A DNA stretch of 64,000 nucleotides, from positions 62,001 through 126,000 of the forward strand of contig NZ_AUEA01000002.1 in assembly GCF_000425745.1 (NCBI RefSeq), written 5' to 3'. The notes under the pieces are model-generated. The model saw only the letters and a program-made list of their open reading frames with translations. It ran no database searches and was not told where the DNA came from. Of the stretch, positions 44,403 to 53,569 are shown in pieces. Position 1 is the stretch's first letter. Every line of letters starts with the position of its first letter. The position numbers and the translations under genes were made by a program. Origin of the DNA: Pseudomonas cremoricolorata DSM 17059 = NBRC 16634 (GTDB lineage Bacteria > Pseudomonadota > Gammaproteobacteria > Pseudomonadales > Pseudomonadaceae).

Positions 44403-44422
44403 GCGCATCCAGGAGCATAACG

Positions 44423-44758
44423 ATGAGTGTCGAAGATAAACGTATCCGCGAGTTCGCCTACCAGATCTGGGAATCGGAAGGTAAGCCAGAAGGCCAGGAA
44501 GAGCGCCACTGGGGCATGGCCCGCAAGCTGGCCGAAGCCGAGTCGCTGGCGCCCAAGGCAGCGCCGCGCAAGCGCGCAGCGGCCAAAGGCAAGACCAGCG
44601 CCGACGTCAGCCAAGACCCTACCCGCAGCGCCGCCCCGGCCAAGCGCGCCAGCGTCGCCAAGAGCGCTGCCCTGCCTGGCGCCGAGCCTTCGCCGCAGGG
44701 CAAGACCACGGCTGCGAAAAAGCCACGCACTGCGGCCAAGAAAGCCACCGACGGCTGA
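44423..44758 (+). CDS. DUF2934 protein with Lys/Ala-rich tail
   Basis: The 111-residue protein starts with the DUF2934 motif, KRIREFAYQIWESEGKPEGQEERHW. A low-complexity Lys/Ala/Pro tail (about 45-111) resembles histone H1-like tails. Such small proteins commonly sit inside bacterial trehalose/glycogen gene clusters; their role is unknown, and nucleic-acid or polyanion binding by the tail is a guess. AGGAG precedes the ATG, 20 bp after treY. Confidence 0.85.
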   Translation: MSVEDKRIREFAYQIWESEGKPEGQEERHWGMARKLAEAESLAPKAAPRKRAAAKGKTSADVSQDPTRSAAPAKRASVAKSAALPGAEPSPQGKTTAAKKPRTAAKKATDG

Positions 44759-44772
44759 CCCTTGCGGTTTTC

Positions 44773-44792
44773 GCGCTGCCGCCCGGCAGCGC
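44773..44792 (+). terminator. GC-rich hairpin after the DUF2934 gene
   Basis: GCGCTGCCG (44773-44781) pairs with CGGCAGCGC (44784-44792). The two-base gap means the real loop would take in the inner pairs. There is no T-run, so its effect on transcription is uncertain. Confidence 0.35.
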
Positions 44793-44832
44793 CCTTCACC
44801 CCGCTGTACCTGTACCGGCATTACCTGCGAAT

Positions 44833-44860
44833 CGGTCCGCCCCTGACGGGGAACGGACCG
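44833..44860 (+). promoter_or_regulatory. Nested hairpin in the leader of glgX
   Basis: CGGTCCG (44833-44839) pairs with CGGACCG (44854-44860), enclosing CCCC (44840-44843) and GGGG (44848-44851) around a TGAC loop. The structure ends 60 bases before the glgX ATG. It could be a terminator without a T-run or a leader structure affecting glgX expression. Confidence 0.4.
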
Positions 44861-44920
44861 GTTGGCGTGGAGGCCTGAAACGTTTCACCGTCCCCGATCA
44901 CTTGGCCATCCGAGACTGCC

Positions 44921-47068
44921 ATGACCCAACGTAAACCGAAGAAAAACCGCTCTGTCGCCCCTTCGCGCATTCGTGAAGGCATGCCCTTTCCCCTCGGCGC
45001 CACCTGGGATGGACTGGGCGTCAACTTCGCCTTGTTCTCGGCCAACGCGACCAAGGTCGAGCTGTGCATTTTCGACTCCTCCGGCGAGAACGAACTCGAA
45101 CGCATCGAGCTGCCCGAATACACCGACGAGATCTACCACGGCTACCTGCCCGACGCCCATCCCGGGCTGGTCTACGGCTACCGTGTGTATGGCCCGTACG
45201 AGCCTGAGAACGGCCACCGCTTCAACCACAACAAGCTGCTGATCGACCCCTACGCCAAGCAGCTGGTCGGTGAGCTGAAGTGGGACCCTGCGCTGTTCGG
45301 CTACGTGCTGGGTGAAGAGGACACCACGTTCGACGAGCGCGACAGTGCCCCCTTCGTGCCCAAGTGCAAGGTCATCGACCCCGCTTTCACCTGGGGCCGA
45401 GACCAGCGCGTGCAGGTGCCGTGGGAAAATACCGTGTTCTACGAAGCCCATACCCGTGGCATCAGCATGCGCCACCCTTCGGTTCCGGAGAAACTGCGCG
45501 GCACCTTCGCAGGCCTGGCTAACGATGATCTGCTCAAGCACATCAAGGACCTGGGCGTCTCGAGCATCGAGCTGCTGCCGATCCATGCCTTCGTCAACGA
45601 CCAGCACTTGCTCGACAAGGGCTTGAACAACTACTGGGGCTACAACTCGATCGCCTTCTTCGCGCCGCACCCGGCGTATCTTGCCAGCGGCAAGATCGCC
45701 GAATTCAAGGAGATGGTCGCGCACCTGCATGACGCGGGCCTGGAGGTGATTCTCGATGTGGTCTACAACCACACCGCCGAGGGCAACGAAAAAGGCCCGA
45801 CCTTGTCGATGCGCGGTATCGACAACGCCTCGTACTACCGCCTGATGCCAGAAGAAAAGCGCTACTACATCAACGATTCCGGCACCGGCAACACCCTCGA
45901 CCTGAGCCACCCGTGCGTGTTGCAGCTGGTGACCGATTCGCTGCGCTACTGGGCCGGCGAGATGCATGTCGACGGCTTCCGCTTCGACCTGGCGACCATC
46001 CTTGGCCGCTACCACGACGGCTTCAACGAGCGTCACAGCTTCCTCGTCGCCTGCCGCCAGGACCCGCTGCTGCGATCGGTCAAGCTCATTGCAGAGCCGT
46101 GGGACTGCGGCCCGGGCGGCTACCAGGTGGGCAACTTCGCCCCCGGCTGGGCCGAATGGAACGACGCCTTCCGCGACACCGTGCGCGCCTTCTGGAAAGG
46201 CGATGAAGGCCAGCTGGCCGATTTCGCCGGGCGCATCACCGCCTCCGGTGATCAGTTCAACAATCGTGGTCGCAGGCCTTACGCCTCGGTCAACTTCATC
46301 ACCGCCCACGATGGCTTCACCCTGCGCGACCTGGTGTCGTACAACGACAAGCACAACGAGGACAACGGCGAAGACAACAACGACGGCAGCAACAACAACA
46401 TCTCGTGGAACTGCGGTGAAGAAGGCCCCACCGAGAACCCGGAGATCAAAGCCCTGCGCATGCGCCAGATGCGCAACTTCTTCGCCACCCTGCTGTTGTC
46501 CCAGGGCACACCAATGATCGTTGCCGGCGACGAGTTCAGCCGCACCCAGCACGGCAACAACAACGCCTACTGTCAGGACAGCGAGATCGGCTGGATCAAC
46601 TGGGAGCTGGACGAGGAAGGCAGTGAGCTGCTGGCCTTCGTCAAGCGCCTGACCCGCCTGCGCTCGACCTACCCGGTACTGCGTCGGTCGCGCTTCCTGG
46701 TCGGTGACTTCAACGAGGCCACCGGGGTCAAGGACGTCACCTGGCTGGCGCCCGACGGCAACGAGATGAACGTCGAGCAGTGGGAAGACGCCAATGGCCG
46801 CTGCCTGGGCATGCTCATGGATGGCCGCGCGCAGGTCAGCGGCATCGCCCGCAAGGGTGAGGACGCCAGCTTGCTGCTGATCGTCAACGCCCACCACGAC
46901 ACCGTGCCGTTCACCCTGCCTTCGGTGCCCGATGGCGATCAATGGAACTGCCTGATCGACACCGACCGACCCAAGCTGCGCAAGGGCGAGCAACACGCCT
47001 TCGACACGCAGTTCGAGGTCAAGGGGCGTTCGCTGCTGCTGTTCGCCTTGCAGCGCGAGGAGGACTGA
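44921..47068 (+). CDS. glgX: Glycogen debranching enzyme GlgX
   Basis: The 715-residue GH13 isoamylase-type enzyme hydrolyses alpha-1,6 branches of glycogen. It has an N-terminal CBM48 domain (PFPLGATWDGLGVNFALFS) and catalytic motifs DVVYNHTAEGNEKGPTLS, DGFRFDLATILGR, LIAEPWDCG and FITAHDGFTLRDLVSYNDKH. The low-complexity DNGEDNNDG loop follows the fourth region, as in family members. It is preceded by a 162-bp gap with two hairpins, so it may have its own promoter. It supplies linear glucans for TreY/TreZ. Confidence 0.95.
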   Translation: MTQRKPKKNRSVAPSRIREGMPFPLGATWDGLGVNFALFSANATKVELCIFDSSGENELERIELPEYTDEIYHGYLPDAHPGLVYGYRVYGPYEPENGHRFNHNKLLIDPYAKQLVGELKWDPALFGYVLGEEDTTFDERDSAPFVPKCKVIDPAFTWGRDQRVQVPWENTVFYEAHTRGISMRHPSVPEKLRGTFAGLANDDLLKHIKDLGVSSIELLPIHAFVNDQHLLDKGLNNYWGYNSIAFFAPHPAYLASGKIAEFKEMVAHLHDAGLEVILDVVYNHTAEGNEKGPTLSMRGIDNASYYRLMPEEKRYYINDSGTGNTLDLSHPCVLQLVTDSLRYWAGEMHVDGFRFDLATILGRYHDGFNERHSFLVACRQDPLLRSVKLIAEPWDCGPGGYQVGNFAPGWAEWNDAFRDTVRAFWKGDEGQLADFAGRITASGDQFNNRGRRPYASVNFITAHDGFTLRDLVSYNDKHNEDNGEDNNDGSNNNISWNCGEEGPTENPEIKALRMRQMRNFFATLLLSQGTPMIVAGDEFSRTQHGNNNAYCQDSEIGWINWELDEEGSELLAFVKRLTRLRSTYPVLRRSRFLVGDFNEATGVKDVTWLAPDGNEMNVEQWEDANGRCLGMLMDGRAQVSGIARKGEDASLLLIVNAHHDTVPFTLPSVPDGDQWNCLIDTDRPKLRKGEQHAFDTQFEVKGRSLLLFALQREED

Positions 47069-47075
47069 ACCGCGC

Positions 47076-47114
47076 CGGGGCGGGCTGTGTCGTAGACAGT
47101 ATCTGCCCGCCCCG
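47076..47114 (+). terminator. Inverted repeat between glgX and the EEP gene
   Basis: CGGGGCGGGC (47076-47085) pairs perfectly with GCCCGCCCCG (47105-47114) around a 19-base loop, right after the glgX stop and before the next ribosome-binding site. There is no T-tract. It may attenuate read-through or shield the mRNA end. Confidence 0.45.
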
Positions 47115-47135
47115 ACGGCAGTTTCAGGAGGACGC

Positions 47136-47930
47136 GTGAATCACGAAGCCGGCGGTCAAGGTTTCGCCACTTCCGCCCAGGCCGCAGCCGTACACCGGCT
47201 GCGGGTCCTGACGGTCAACACCCACAAGGGCTTCACTGCATTCAACCGGCGCTTCATCCTGCCGGAACTGCGCGATGCGGTGCGCAGCACCCAGGCCGAC
47301 ATCGTCTTCCTTCAGGAAGTGCTCGGCAACCACGATCGCCACGCCGCCCGCCACCCTGGCTGGCCGGCCACCTCGCAATACGAATTTCTCGCCGACAGCA
47401 TGTGGAGCGACTACGCCTATGGGCGCAACGCCGTGTACCCGGCCGGTCACCATGGCAACGCGCTGCTGTCCAAATACCCGATTCTCGAGCACCGCAACCT
47501 CGATGTGTCGATCACCGGCCCCGAGCGTCGCGGCCTGCTGCACTGCGTGCTGGATGTGCCCGGCCCGCAGCCGGTGCATGCCATCTGCGTGCACCTGTCG
47601 CTGCTGGAAAGCCACCGCCAGCAGCAGCTGCAACTGCTGCGCCGGCTGCTCGCCTCACTGCCCGCGGAGGCACCGGTGATCATCGCTGGCGATTTCAACG
47701 ACTGGCAACTGCGCGGCAACCGCACCCTGGCAGAAGAAGCCGAGCTGCACGAAGCCTTCGAACGCCACCACGGCCTGCTGGCGCGCACCTACCCCGCGCG
47801 CCTGCCACTGCTGCGCCTGGACCGCATCTACCTGCGCAATGCCCAGAGCCATGCGCCGAAGATTCTCGGCCACAGGCCCTGGACGCATTTGTCCGATCAT
47901 CTGCCATTGACGGTTGAGGTGCAGTTCTAG
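47136..47930 (+). CDS. Endonuclease/exonuclease/phosphatase (EEP) family protein
   Basis: The 264-residue protein has the DNase I/exonuclease III fold. The metal-binding Glu is in VFLQEVLGN, catalytic residues are in GDFNDW, and the terminal Asp-His is in LSDHLPL. Such Pseudomonas genes often precede a cardiolipin synthase, and the substrate may be a phospholipid or nucleic acid; here the next gene is an oppositely oriented LysR gene, so that partner is missing. The GTG at 47136 follows GGAGGACGC. It is convergent with the LysR gene and overlaps it by 4 bp. Confidence 0.88.
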   Translation: MNHEAGGQGFATSAQAAAVHRLRVLTVNTHKGFTAFNRRFILPELRDAVRSTQADIVFLQEVLGNHDRHAARHPGWPATSQYEFLADSMWSDYAYGRNAVYPAGHHGNALLSKYPILEHRNLDVSITGPERRGLLHCVLDVPGPQPVHAICVHLSLLESHRQQQLQLLRRLLASLPAEAPVIIAGDFNDWQLRGNRTLAEEAELHEAFERHHGLLARTYPARLPLLRLDRIYLRNAQSHAPKILGHRPWTHLSDHLPLTVEVQF

Positions 47931-48859
47931 GCTGCAGGCGGTTTCTCCGGGGCTGTGGGCGCCGTCGGCTGTTTGCCCGCCTGCACCTTGATGCGATCGC
48001 GAAAGCTCTGAATCAGCGGCTCGCGGGAACGGCCGCGGCGTATGGCCGTGGTGAAGGGCGCCTGATAGCCAAAGGTGTTGGGCAGCAAGACCTTCAGGCG
48101 CTTGCGCTCGACCCAGTGCTGGGCGTGGTGCTCGGGCAAATAACCGATATAGGCACCTGACAGCACCAGAATCAGCTGGGCTTCCATCGACTCGACGGTG
48201 GCGGCGCTTTGCTTGAACCCGTGCCGCGCCAGTTCCGACTGGCTCCAGTAGCCGCGTCCGACCATGCGCTGTTGGGCGATGACTTCGGCGGGGATGCGCG
48301 TCTGCGTGTACAGCGGATGGCGGTCGCTGCAGTACAACCAGTGCTGCTCCTTGTACAGCGCCTGGTACACCAGCCCGCTGGTGCGCACCGAGAAGGCGCC
48401 GATGGCCAGATCCAGCCGATTGTCCAGCAGGCCCAGTTGCAGTTCGGCCGGGCTGAGCACCGCCAGGTGCAGGTGCACCGCCGGATGCTCCTGGGTGTAG
48501 GCGCCGATGATGTCGGCGAGCGGCAGCGCCGGGTCGCTGACGGTGGAGTCCAGCACACCGAGGTTGAGCGTGCCGCGCAGCTCGCCTTTCAACGAGGCGG
48601 CATAGCGCTCGAAGTCGTGCAGCTCGGCCAGCATGCGCAAGGTCTCCTGATGAAACAGCTCGCCCTTGCCGGTCAGGCTGAAACCGCCGCGACCGCGATG
48701 GCACAGGGCAACCCCGAGCAGCGACTCCAGCTGGCTCATGTAGGTACTGATCGCCGAGGTGGAAAGATTCAACTCTTGCTGGGCGGCGGCAAACCCCTGG
48801 TTGCGCACCACGCTGGCAAAGATGCGCAGCAGCTTGAGATCGGGCAATGCGGACGACAT
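47927..48859 (-). CDS. LysR-type regulator divergent from gbuA (GbuR-like)
   Basis: The 310-residue LysR protein has an N-terminal winged HTH (FAAAQQELNLSTSAISTYMSQLESLLGVALCHRGRGGFSLT) and an effector domain from about residue 90. It is divergent from the guanidinobutyrase gene, the arrangement of gbuR-gbuA in P. aeruginosa, so 4-guanidinobutyrate is a likely inducer (inference from synteny). The ATG at 48859 follows AGGAACG. The C-terminal Lys/Pro-rich tail (QPTAPTAPEKPPAA) is unusual but unstructured. Confidence 0.85.
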   Translation of the reverse strand: MSSALPDLKLLRIFASVVRNQGFAAAQQELNLSTSAISTYMSQLESLLGVALCHRGRGGFSLTGKGELFHQETLRMLAELHDFERYAASLKGELRGTLNLGVLDSTVSDPALPLADIIGAYTQEHPAVHLHLAVLSPAELQLGLLDNRLDLAIGAFSVRTSGLVYQALYKEQHWLYCSDRHPLYTQTRIPAEVIAQQRMVGRGYWSQSELARHGFKQSAATVESMEAQLILVLSGAYIGYLPEHHAQHWVERKRLKVLLPNTFGYQAPFTTAIRRGRSREPLIQSFRDRIKVQAGKQPTAPTAPEKPPAA

Positions 48860-48910
48860 GACGGCGTTCCTGGGAGAGATCACAGAGAGCGCCAGTCTAG
48901 CGTCCGATAG

Positions 48911-48926
48911 TTCAGAAATCTCTGAA
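48911..48926. promoter_or_regulatory. LysR-type operator between regulator gene and gbuA
   Basis: TTCAGA (48911-48916) and TCTGAA (48921-48926) form a perfect inverted repeat with four bases between, which contains the T-N11-A pattern of LysR sites. It lies in the divergent gap between the regulator and gbuA. Confidence 0.5.
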
Positions 48927-49012
48927 GTGATTATTTGCTCGCAGCGATTTGTCGCACCCCGCGCAGTGCCCAGAATCGGCCCACGACAACCATAAAATCT
49001 GTGAGGCCCACC

Positions 49013-49972
49013 GTGGACGACTCCCTCCACCAACCCCTGGGCGGCAACCAGATGCCGCGCTTCGGCGGCATCGCCACCATGCTGCGCCTGCCCCATGTGC
49101 AGGCCCCGGAAGAACTCGCCCGGCTCGACGCCGCCTTCATCGGCATCCCCCTCGACATCGGCACCTCGCTGCGCTCCGGCACGCGCTTCGGCCCCCGGCA
49201 GATTCGCGCCGAGTCGGTGATGATTCGCCCTTACAACATGGCCACCGGTGCGGCGCCGTTCGACTCGCTGAACGTGGCCGACATCGGCGACGTCGCGCTC
49301 AACACCTTCAACCTGCTCGACACCGTGCGCATCATCGAGCAGCACTACGACGGCATTCTCGAACACGGCATCATCCCGCTGACCCTGGGTGGCGACCACA
49401 CCCTGACCCTGCCGATTCTGCGTGCGATGAAAAAGAAGTACGGCAAGGTCGGCCTGGTCCACGTCGATGCCCACGCCGACGTCAACGACCACATGTTCGG
49501 TGAGAAGATCGCCCACGGCACCACTTTCCGCCGCGCCCAGGAGGAAGGCCTGCTCGACAGCGAGCGCGTGGTGCAGATCGGCCTGCGCGCCCAGGGCTAT
49601 ACCGCCGACGACTTCAACTGGAGCCGCAACCAGGGCTTTCGCGTGGTGCAGGCCGAAGAGTGCTGGCACCAGTCGCTGGCGCCGTTGATGGCTGAGGTGC
49701 GGGCCAAGGTCGATGGCGGCCCGGTGTACCTGTCGTTCGACATCGATGGCATCGACCCGGCCTGGGCGCCGGGCACCGGCACCCCGGAAGTCGGCGGGCT
49801 GACCACCATCCAGGCGCTGGAAATCATCCGTGGCTGTCAGGGCCTGAATCTGATCGGCTGCGACCTGGTCGAGGTCTCCCCGCCCTACGACACCAGCGGC
49901 AACACCGCGCTGCTGGGCGCCAACCTGCTGTATGAGATGCTCTGCGTGCTGCCAGGGGTGGTGCACCGATGA
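49013..49972 (+). CDS. gbuA: Guanidinobutyrase (ureohydrolase family)
   Basis: The 319-residue ureohydrolase converts 4-guanidinobutyrate to GABA and urea. All Mn-binding motifs are intact: GGDHTLTLP, VDAHADVND and SFDIDGIDPAWAPGTGTPE. The N-terminus (LHQPLGGNQMPRFGGIATM) and overall sequence resemble P. aeruginosa GbuA more than agmatinase SpeB. The GTG at 49013 with GAGG upstream gives the GbuA length. The next gene starts four bases before its end. In this cluster it would take guanidinobutyrate made by the ThDP decarboxylase and aldehyde dehydrogenase downstream. Confidence 0.85.
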   Translation: MDDSLHQPLGGNQMPRFGGIATMLRLPHVQAPEELARLDAAFIGIPLDIGTSLRSGTRFGPRQIRAESVMIRPYNMATGAAPFDSLNVADIGDVALNTFNLLDTVRIIEQHYDGILEHGIIPLTLGGDHTLTLPILRAMKKKYGKVGLVHVDAHADVNDHMFGEKIAHGTTFRRAQEEGLLDSERVVQIGLRAQGYTADDFNWSRNQGFRVVQAEECWHQSLAPLMAEVRAKVDGGPVYLSFDIDGIDPAWAPGTGTPEVGGLTTIQALEIIRGCQGLNLIGCDLVEVSPPYDTSGNTALLGANLLYEMLCVLPGVVHR

Positions 49973-50385
49973 GCGCCGCGCTGCCAGACAGTGCACCGAA
50001 CGGCCGCGAAGCCGAGGTGCAGGCCGCCGCCGAACGGCTGGTGGAGGCCTTCGCCAGCAACGACACGGCGCGCTACTTCGCCTGTTTCAGTGACGATGCG
50101 ACGTTCGTCTTCCACACCCAGCCGCGGCCGCTGTCGCTCGAGGCGTACAAAGCGCTCTGGCAGCAGTGGCAGAGCGAGGGCTTCGCGGTACTGGGCTGTC
50201 GCTCCAGCGCAGCGCACGTCAGCTTGTACGGCGAGGTAGCGATCTTCATCCATGACGTTGCCACGCAGTTGTATCTGGACGGCCAGGAACAGCACTTGCA
50301 GGAGCGCGAGACCATCGTCTTTCGTCGCGAGGACGGACGCTGGCTGGCGTGCCACGAGCACCTCTCGGCCCCCAGCCTGAGCTGA
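49969..50385 (+). CDS. NTF2/SnoaL-like domain protein
   Basis: The 138-residue protein has the cone-shaped NTF2/SnoaL fold (AERLVEAFASNDTARYFACFSDDATFVFH, ending GRWLACHEHLS). Its ATG overlaps the gbuA stop, so it is co-translated. Members include isomerases, hydrolases and simple binding proteins. Its role in guanidine-compound catabolism is unknown. Confidence 0.85.
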   Translation: MSAALPDSAPNGREAEVQAAAERLVEAFASNDTARYFACFSDDATFVFHTQPRPLSLEAYKALWQQWQSEGFAVLGCRSSAAHVSLYGEVAIFIHDVATQLYLDGQEQHLQERETIVFRREDGRWLACHEHLSAPSLS

Positions 50386-50494
50386 TCGCCGGCGCGCCTG
50401 GGGCTACCCTCCCCGCGCGCGCCGTGGCCCCACATCCAGGGCCTTGCCGTATTGCCGTAACACCGCCCACCGGCGCTTGCCGGGGGTGAATAAA

Positions 50495-50520
50495 AAGGTC
50501 GGCGAGCCTGAGCCGACCTT
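50495..50520 (-). terminator. Rho-independent terminator oriented to the minus strand
   Basis: AAGGTCGGC (50495-50503) and GCCGACCTT (50512-50520) form a 9-bp stem. Read on the minus strand it is followed by TTTTTATT, a proper T-run, while on the plus strand only TT follows. No annotated minus-strand gene ends here, so it would stop antisense transcription coming from within the transporter gene. Confidence 0.55.
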
Positions 50521-50552
50521 ACAAGAACCGTGACAGGCACCGGAGAACCACC

Positions 50553-52052
50553 ATGAGTCACTCCACGGGTATCGAAACCTTCGGCGTCGAGCAGATTCCC
50601 GACGCCCAGCGCAATGCCTCCCCCACCGACCTGTTCCGACTGATCTTCGGCGGCGCCAACACCTTCGCCACGGCGGTGCTGGGCAGCTTTCCGGTGCTGT
50701 TCGGCCTGTCGTTCCAGGCCGGGGTCTGGGCGATCATTCTCGGCGTGGCGGTGGGCGCGGTGATTCTTGCGCCCATGGGGCTGTTCGGCGCGCTCAACGG
50801 CACCAACAACGCGGTCTCCTCCGGCGCACACTTCGGCGTGCACGGGCGCATCGTCGGCTCGTTCCTTTCACTGCTCACGGCGGTGGCGTTCTTCTCACTG
50901 TCGGTGTGGAGCTCGGGCGATGCGCTGATCGGCGGCGCCCGGCGCCTGGTCGGCCTACCCGAAAACGACCTGACCCTGGGTCTTGCCTATGGGCTGTTCG
51001 CCGTGCTGGTGCTGGCAGTGTGCATCTATGGCTTTCGCATCATGCTGTGGGTCAACAAGGTCGCGGTGTGGGCGTCGAGTCTGCTGTTCCTGCTCGGTGT
51101 GGTCGCCTTCGCCGGGCCGTTCGACGTCAACTACGCCGGCACCCTCAGCGTCGAGCAGCCAGGGTTCTGGGCGGCGTTCATCGGCGCGGCGCTGCTGGCG
51201 ATGAGCAACCCGGTGTCGTTCGGCGCCTTTCTCGGCGACTGGTCGCGCTATATCCCGCGCCACACCCCCAAGCGCCGGATCATGCTGGCGGTGGTCGCGG
51301 CCCAGGCCGGTACGTTGATTCCGTTTCTGTTCGGCCTGTGCACCGCCACCCTGGTAGCGACCCAGGCGCCGCAGTACATCGAGGCGAGCAACTACGTCGG
51401 CGGCCTGCTGGCGATCGCGCCGAGCTGGTTCTTCCTGCCGGTGTGCCTGATCGCGCTGATCGGCGGCATGTCCACCGGCACCACCGCGCTGTATGGCACG
51501 GGTCTGGACATGTCGAGCATGTTCCCGCGGGTGCTCAGCCGCGCGCTGGCAACGCTTCTGATCGGCGTGGCGGCGATCGCGTTCATCTTCATCGGCCGCT
51601 TCGCCTTCAACCTGGTGCAGAGCGTCTCGACCTTCGCCGTGCTGATCGTCACCTGCACCAGCCCGTGGATGGTGATCATGATCCTTGGCCTGATCGTGCG
51701 CCGCGGCGTCTACCACGCCGACGACCTGCAGGTGTTCACCCGTGGTGAGCGCGGCGGGCGCTACTGGTTCGAGCATGGCTGGAACTGGCGTGGACTGGGC
51801 GCCTGGCTGCCGAGCGCGGCGCTGGGCCTGTGCCTGGTCAACCTGCCCGGTCAGTTCGTCGGCCCGCTGGGCACGCTGGCCGGCGGCATCGACATCAGCC
51901 TGCCGGTGACCCTGGGCCTGGCCGCGCTGCTGTACCTGGCGCTGCTCAACCTGTTCCCGGAACCGGCCGAGGTCTATGGGCCTGCCGGCCCGCGCTGGGT
52001 GCGGCAGAAAAGTCCCACCGGCCTGCCCGTGAAGGGCGCGGGTCTGGCCTGA
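50553..52052 (+). CDS. NCS1-family (cytosine/purine/allantoin type) permease
   Basis: The 499-residue protein has 12 predicted membrane helices. It starts with a conserved-looking GIETFGVEQIPD segment and contains the NCS1-type GANTFATAVLGSFPV helix. These carriers import purines, cytosine, hydantoins, allantoin and similar nitrogen compounds, usually with Na+ or H+. Its place between gbuA and the ketoarginine-type enzymes suggests a guanidino compound or a related heterocycle as substrate. GGAG precedes the ATG. Confidence 0.9.
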   Translation: MSHSTGIETFGVEQIPDAQRNASPTDLFRLIFGGANTFATAVLGSFPVLFGLSFQAGVWAIILGVAVGAVILAPMGLFGALNGTNNAVSSGAHFGVHGRIVGSFLSLLTAVAFFSLSVWSSGDALIGGARRLVGLPENDLTLGLAYGLFAVLVLAVCIYGFRIMLWVNKVAVWASSLLFLLGVVAFAGPFDVNYAGTLSVEQPGFWAAFIGAALLAMSNPVSFGAFLGDWSRYIPRHTPKRRIMLAVVAAQAGTLIPFLFGLCTATLVATQAPQYIEASNYVGGLLAIAPSWFFLPVCLIALIGGMSTGTTALYGTGLDMSSMFPRVLSRALATLLIGVAAIAFIFIGRFAFNLVQSVSTFAVLIVTCTSPWMVIMILGLIVRRGVYHADDLQVFTRGERGGRYWFEHGWNWRGLGAWLPSAALGLCLVNLPGQFVGPLGTLAGGIDISLPVTLGLAALLYLALLNLFPEPAEVYGPAGPRWVRQKSPTGLPVKGAGLA

Positions 52053-52116
52053 GCCTTCGTGCACCGGGCGCGCGGCGCCCGGCCCACTTCCTTTCCAGAA
52101 CAATGAGAACAACACC

Positions 52117-53496
52117 ATGCTCCTGGATATTTCCGTAGTGATCGTTTACGCCGCCGGCATGCTGCTGCTCGGCTGGTACGGCATGCGCCGCGCACGCACC
52201 CAGGAAGATTACCTGGTGGCCGGGCGCAACCTCGGCCCGGCCTTCTATCTGGGCACCATGGCGGCCACCGTGCTGGGCGGTGCGGCGACCGTCGGCACCG
52301 TGCGCCTGGGCTATGTGCACGGCATTTCCGGGTTCTGGCTGTGCGCGGCCCTGGGCGCCGGGATCATCGTGCTCAACCTGTTCCTGGCAAAACCCCTGCT
52401 CAGGCTGCGCATCAGCACCGTGACGCAGATCCTCGAGCGCCGCTACACGCCGATGGCGCGTCAGGCCAGCGCGGTGGTGATGTTCGCCTACGCGCTGATG
52501 ATCGCCGTGGTCTCCACCCTGGCCAGTGGCACCGTGCTGCAGGTGCTGTTCGACCTGCCCTTCGTCGCCGCCATTCTGCTGGCCGGTGGCGTGGTGGTGG
52601 TGTATTCGAGCATCGGCGGCATGTGGTCGCTGACCCTGACCGACATCGTGCAGTTCGTGATCAAGACCGTCGGCCTGATGTTCGTGCTGTTGCCGATCTG
52701 CCTGTGGCGCGTCGGCGGCTGGGAGGCCCTGCAAGCGAAATTGCCCGACGCCGCGTTCAGCTTCACCACCCTGGGCTACGACACCATCCTCACCTACTTC
52801 CTGATCTACTTCTTCGGCATCCTCATCGGCCAGGACATCTGGCAACGGGTGTTCACCGCACGCAGCGAACGCGTGGCGCGGGTGGCCGGCAGCCTGGCCG
52901 GGATGTACTGCGTGATCTATGGCTTGGTCGGCGCGCTGATCGGCATGTGCGCCAAAGTGCTGCTGCCCGACCTTGCCAACGCCAACAACGCCTTCGCCTC
53001 GATCGTGCAGAGCGCCTTGCCCGACGGCATTCGCGGCCTGGTGATCGCCGCTGCCCTGGCGGCGATGATGTCCACCGCCAGCGCCGGGCTGCTGGCCGCC
53101 TCGACCACCATCACCGAAGACCTGCTGCCCAGGCTGCGCGGCGGTCGCGCATCGAGCCTGGGCATGGCCCGCGCCTTCACCTTCCTCACCGGTTTGCTGG
53201 TGCTGGGCATCGCCCTGGTGGTCACGGATGTGATCGGCGCGCTGACCCTGGCCTACAACCTGCTGGTCGGCGGCATCCTGATTCCGATGCTCGGCGCCAT
53301 CTACTGGAAGCGTGCGACCACCACCGGGGCGATTCTGAGCATGGCGCTGGGCTGCGGCACGGCGCTGGTGTTCATGCTGCGCGACGGCCTGGAAGCCAAT
53401 ACACCGATCTACTACAGCCTGAGCGTCGGCCTGCTGGCCTTCGTGCTGGGCAGCCTGCTGACCCGGCCGCAGTTGCACGCCACGCGCATTGCCTAA
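52117..53496 (+). CDS. Sodium:solute symporter (SSS family)
   Basis: The 459-residue carrier has about 13 helices and the SSS-typical N-terminal GRNLGPAFYLGTMAATVLGG and central YSSIGGMWSLTLTDIVQF segments. Both SSS signature regions with the conserved Na2-site region (STASAGLLAASTTITED) are seen. It lies 64 bp after the NCS1 gene and 73 bp before the decarboxylase gene, all in one direction. The substrate is not certain; a guanidino acid or amine is likely by context. Confidence 0.9.
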   Translation: MLLDISVVIVYAAGMLLLGWYGMRRARTQEDYLVAGRNLGPAFYLGTMAATVLGGAATVGTVRLGYVHGISGFWLCAALGAGIIVLNLFLAKPLLRLRISTVTQILERRYTPMARQASAVVMFAYALMIAVVSTLASGTVLQVLFDLPFVAAILLAGGVVVVYSSIGGMWSLTLTDIVQFVIKTVGLMFVLLPICLWRVGGWEALQAKLPDAAFSFTTLGYDTILTYFLIYFFGILIGQDIWQRVFTARSERVARVAGSLAGMYCVIYGLVGALIGMCAKVLLPDLANANNAFASIVQSALPDGIRGLVIAAALAAMMSTASAGLLAASTTITEDLLPRLRGGRASSLGMARAFTFLTGLLVLGIALVVTDVIGALTLAYNLLVGGILIPMLGAIYWKRATTTGAILSMALGCGTALVFMLRDGLEANTPIYYSLSVGLLAFVLGSLLTRPQLHATRIA

Positions 53497-53569
53497 GGTC
53501 TGGCGTCGATTCGCTGCACCGGTGCCAGCCAGCACAGGTGCCGCGTGCTCACTTCAAAGGAAAACCAGC

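Noticed and set aside
49969-50843. 256-residue minus-strand frame over the NTF2-like gene and beyond
   Set aside because: Shadow of plus-strand coding sequence; the terminator at 50495-50520 lies inside it and no start signal is seen.
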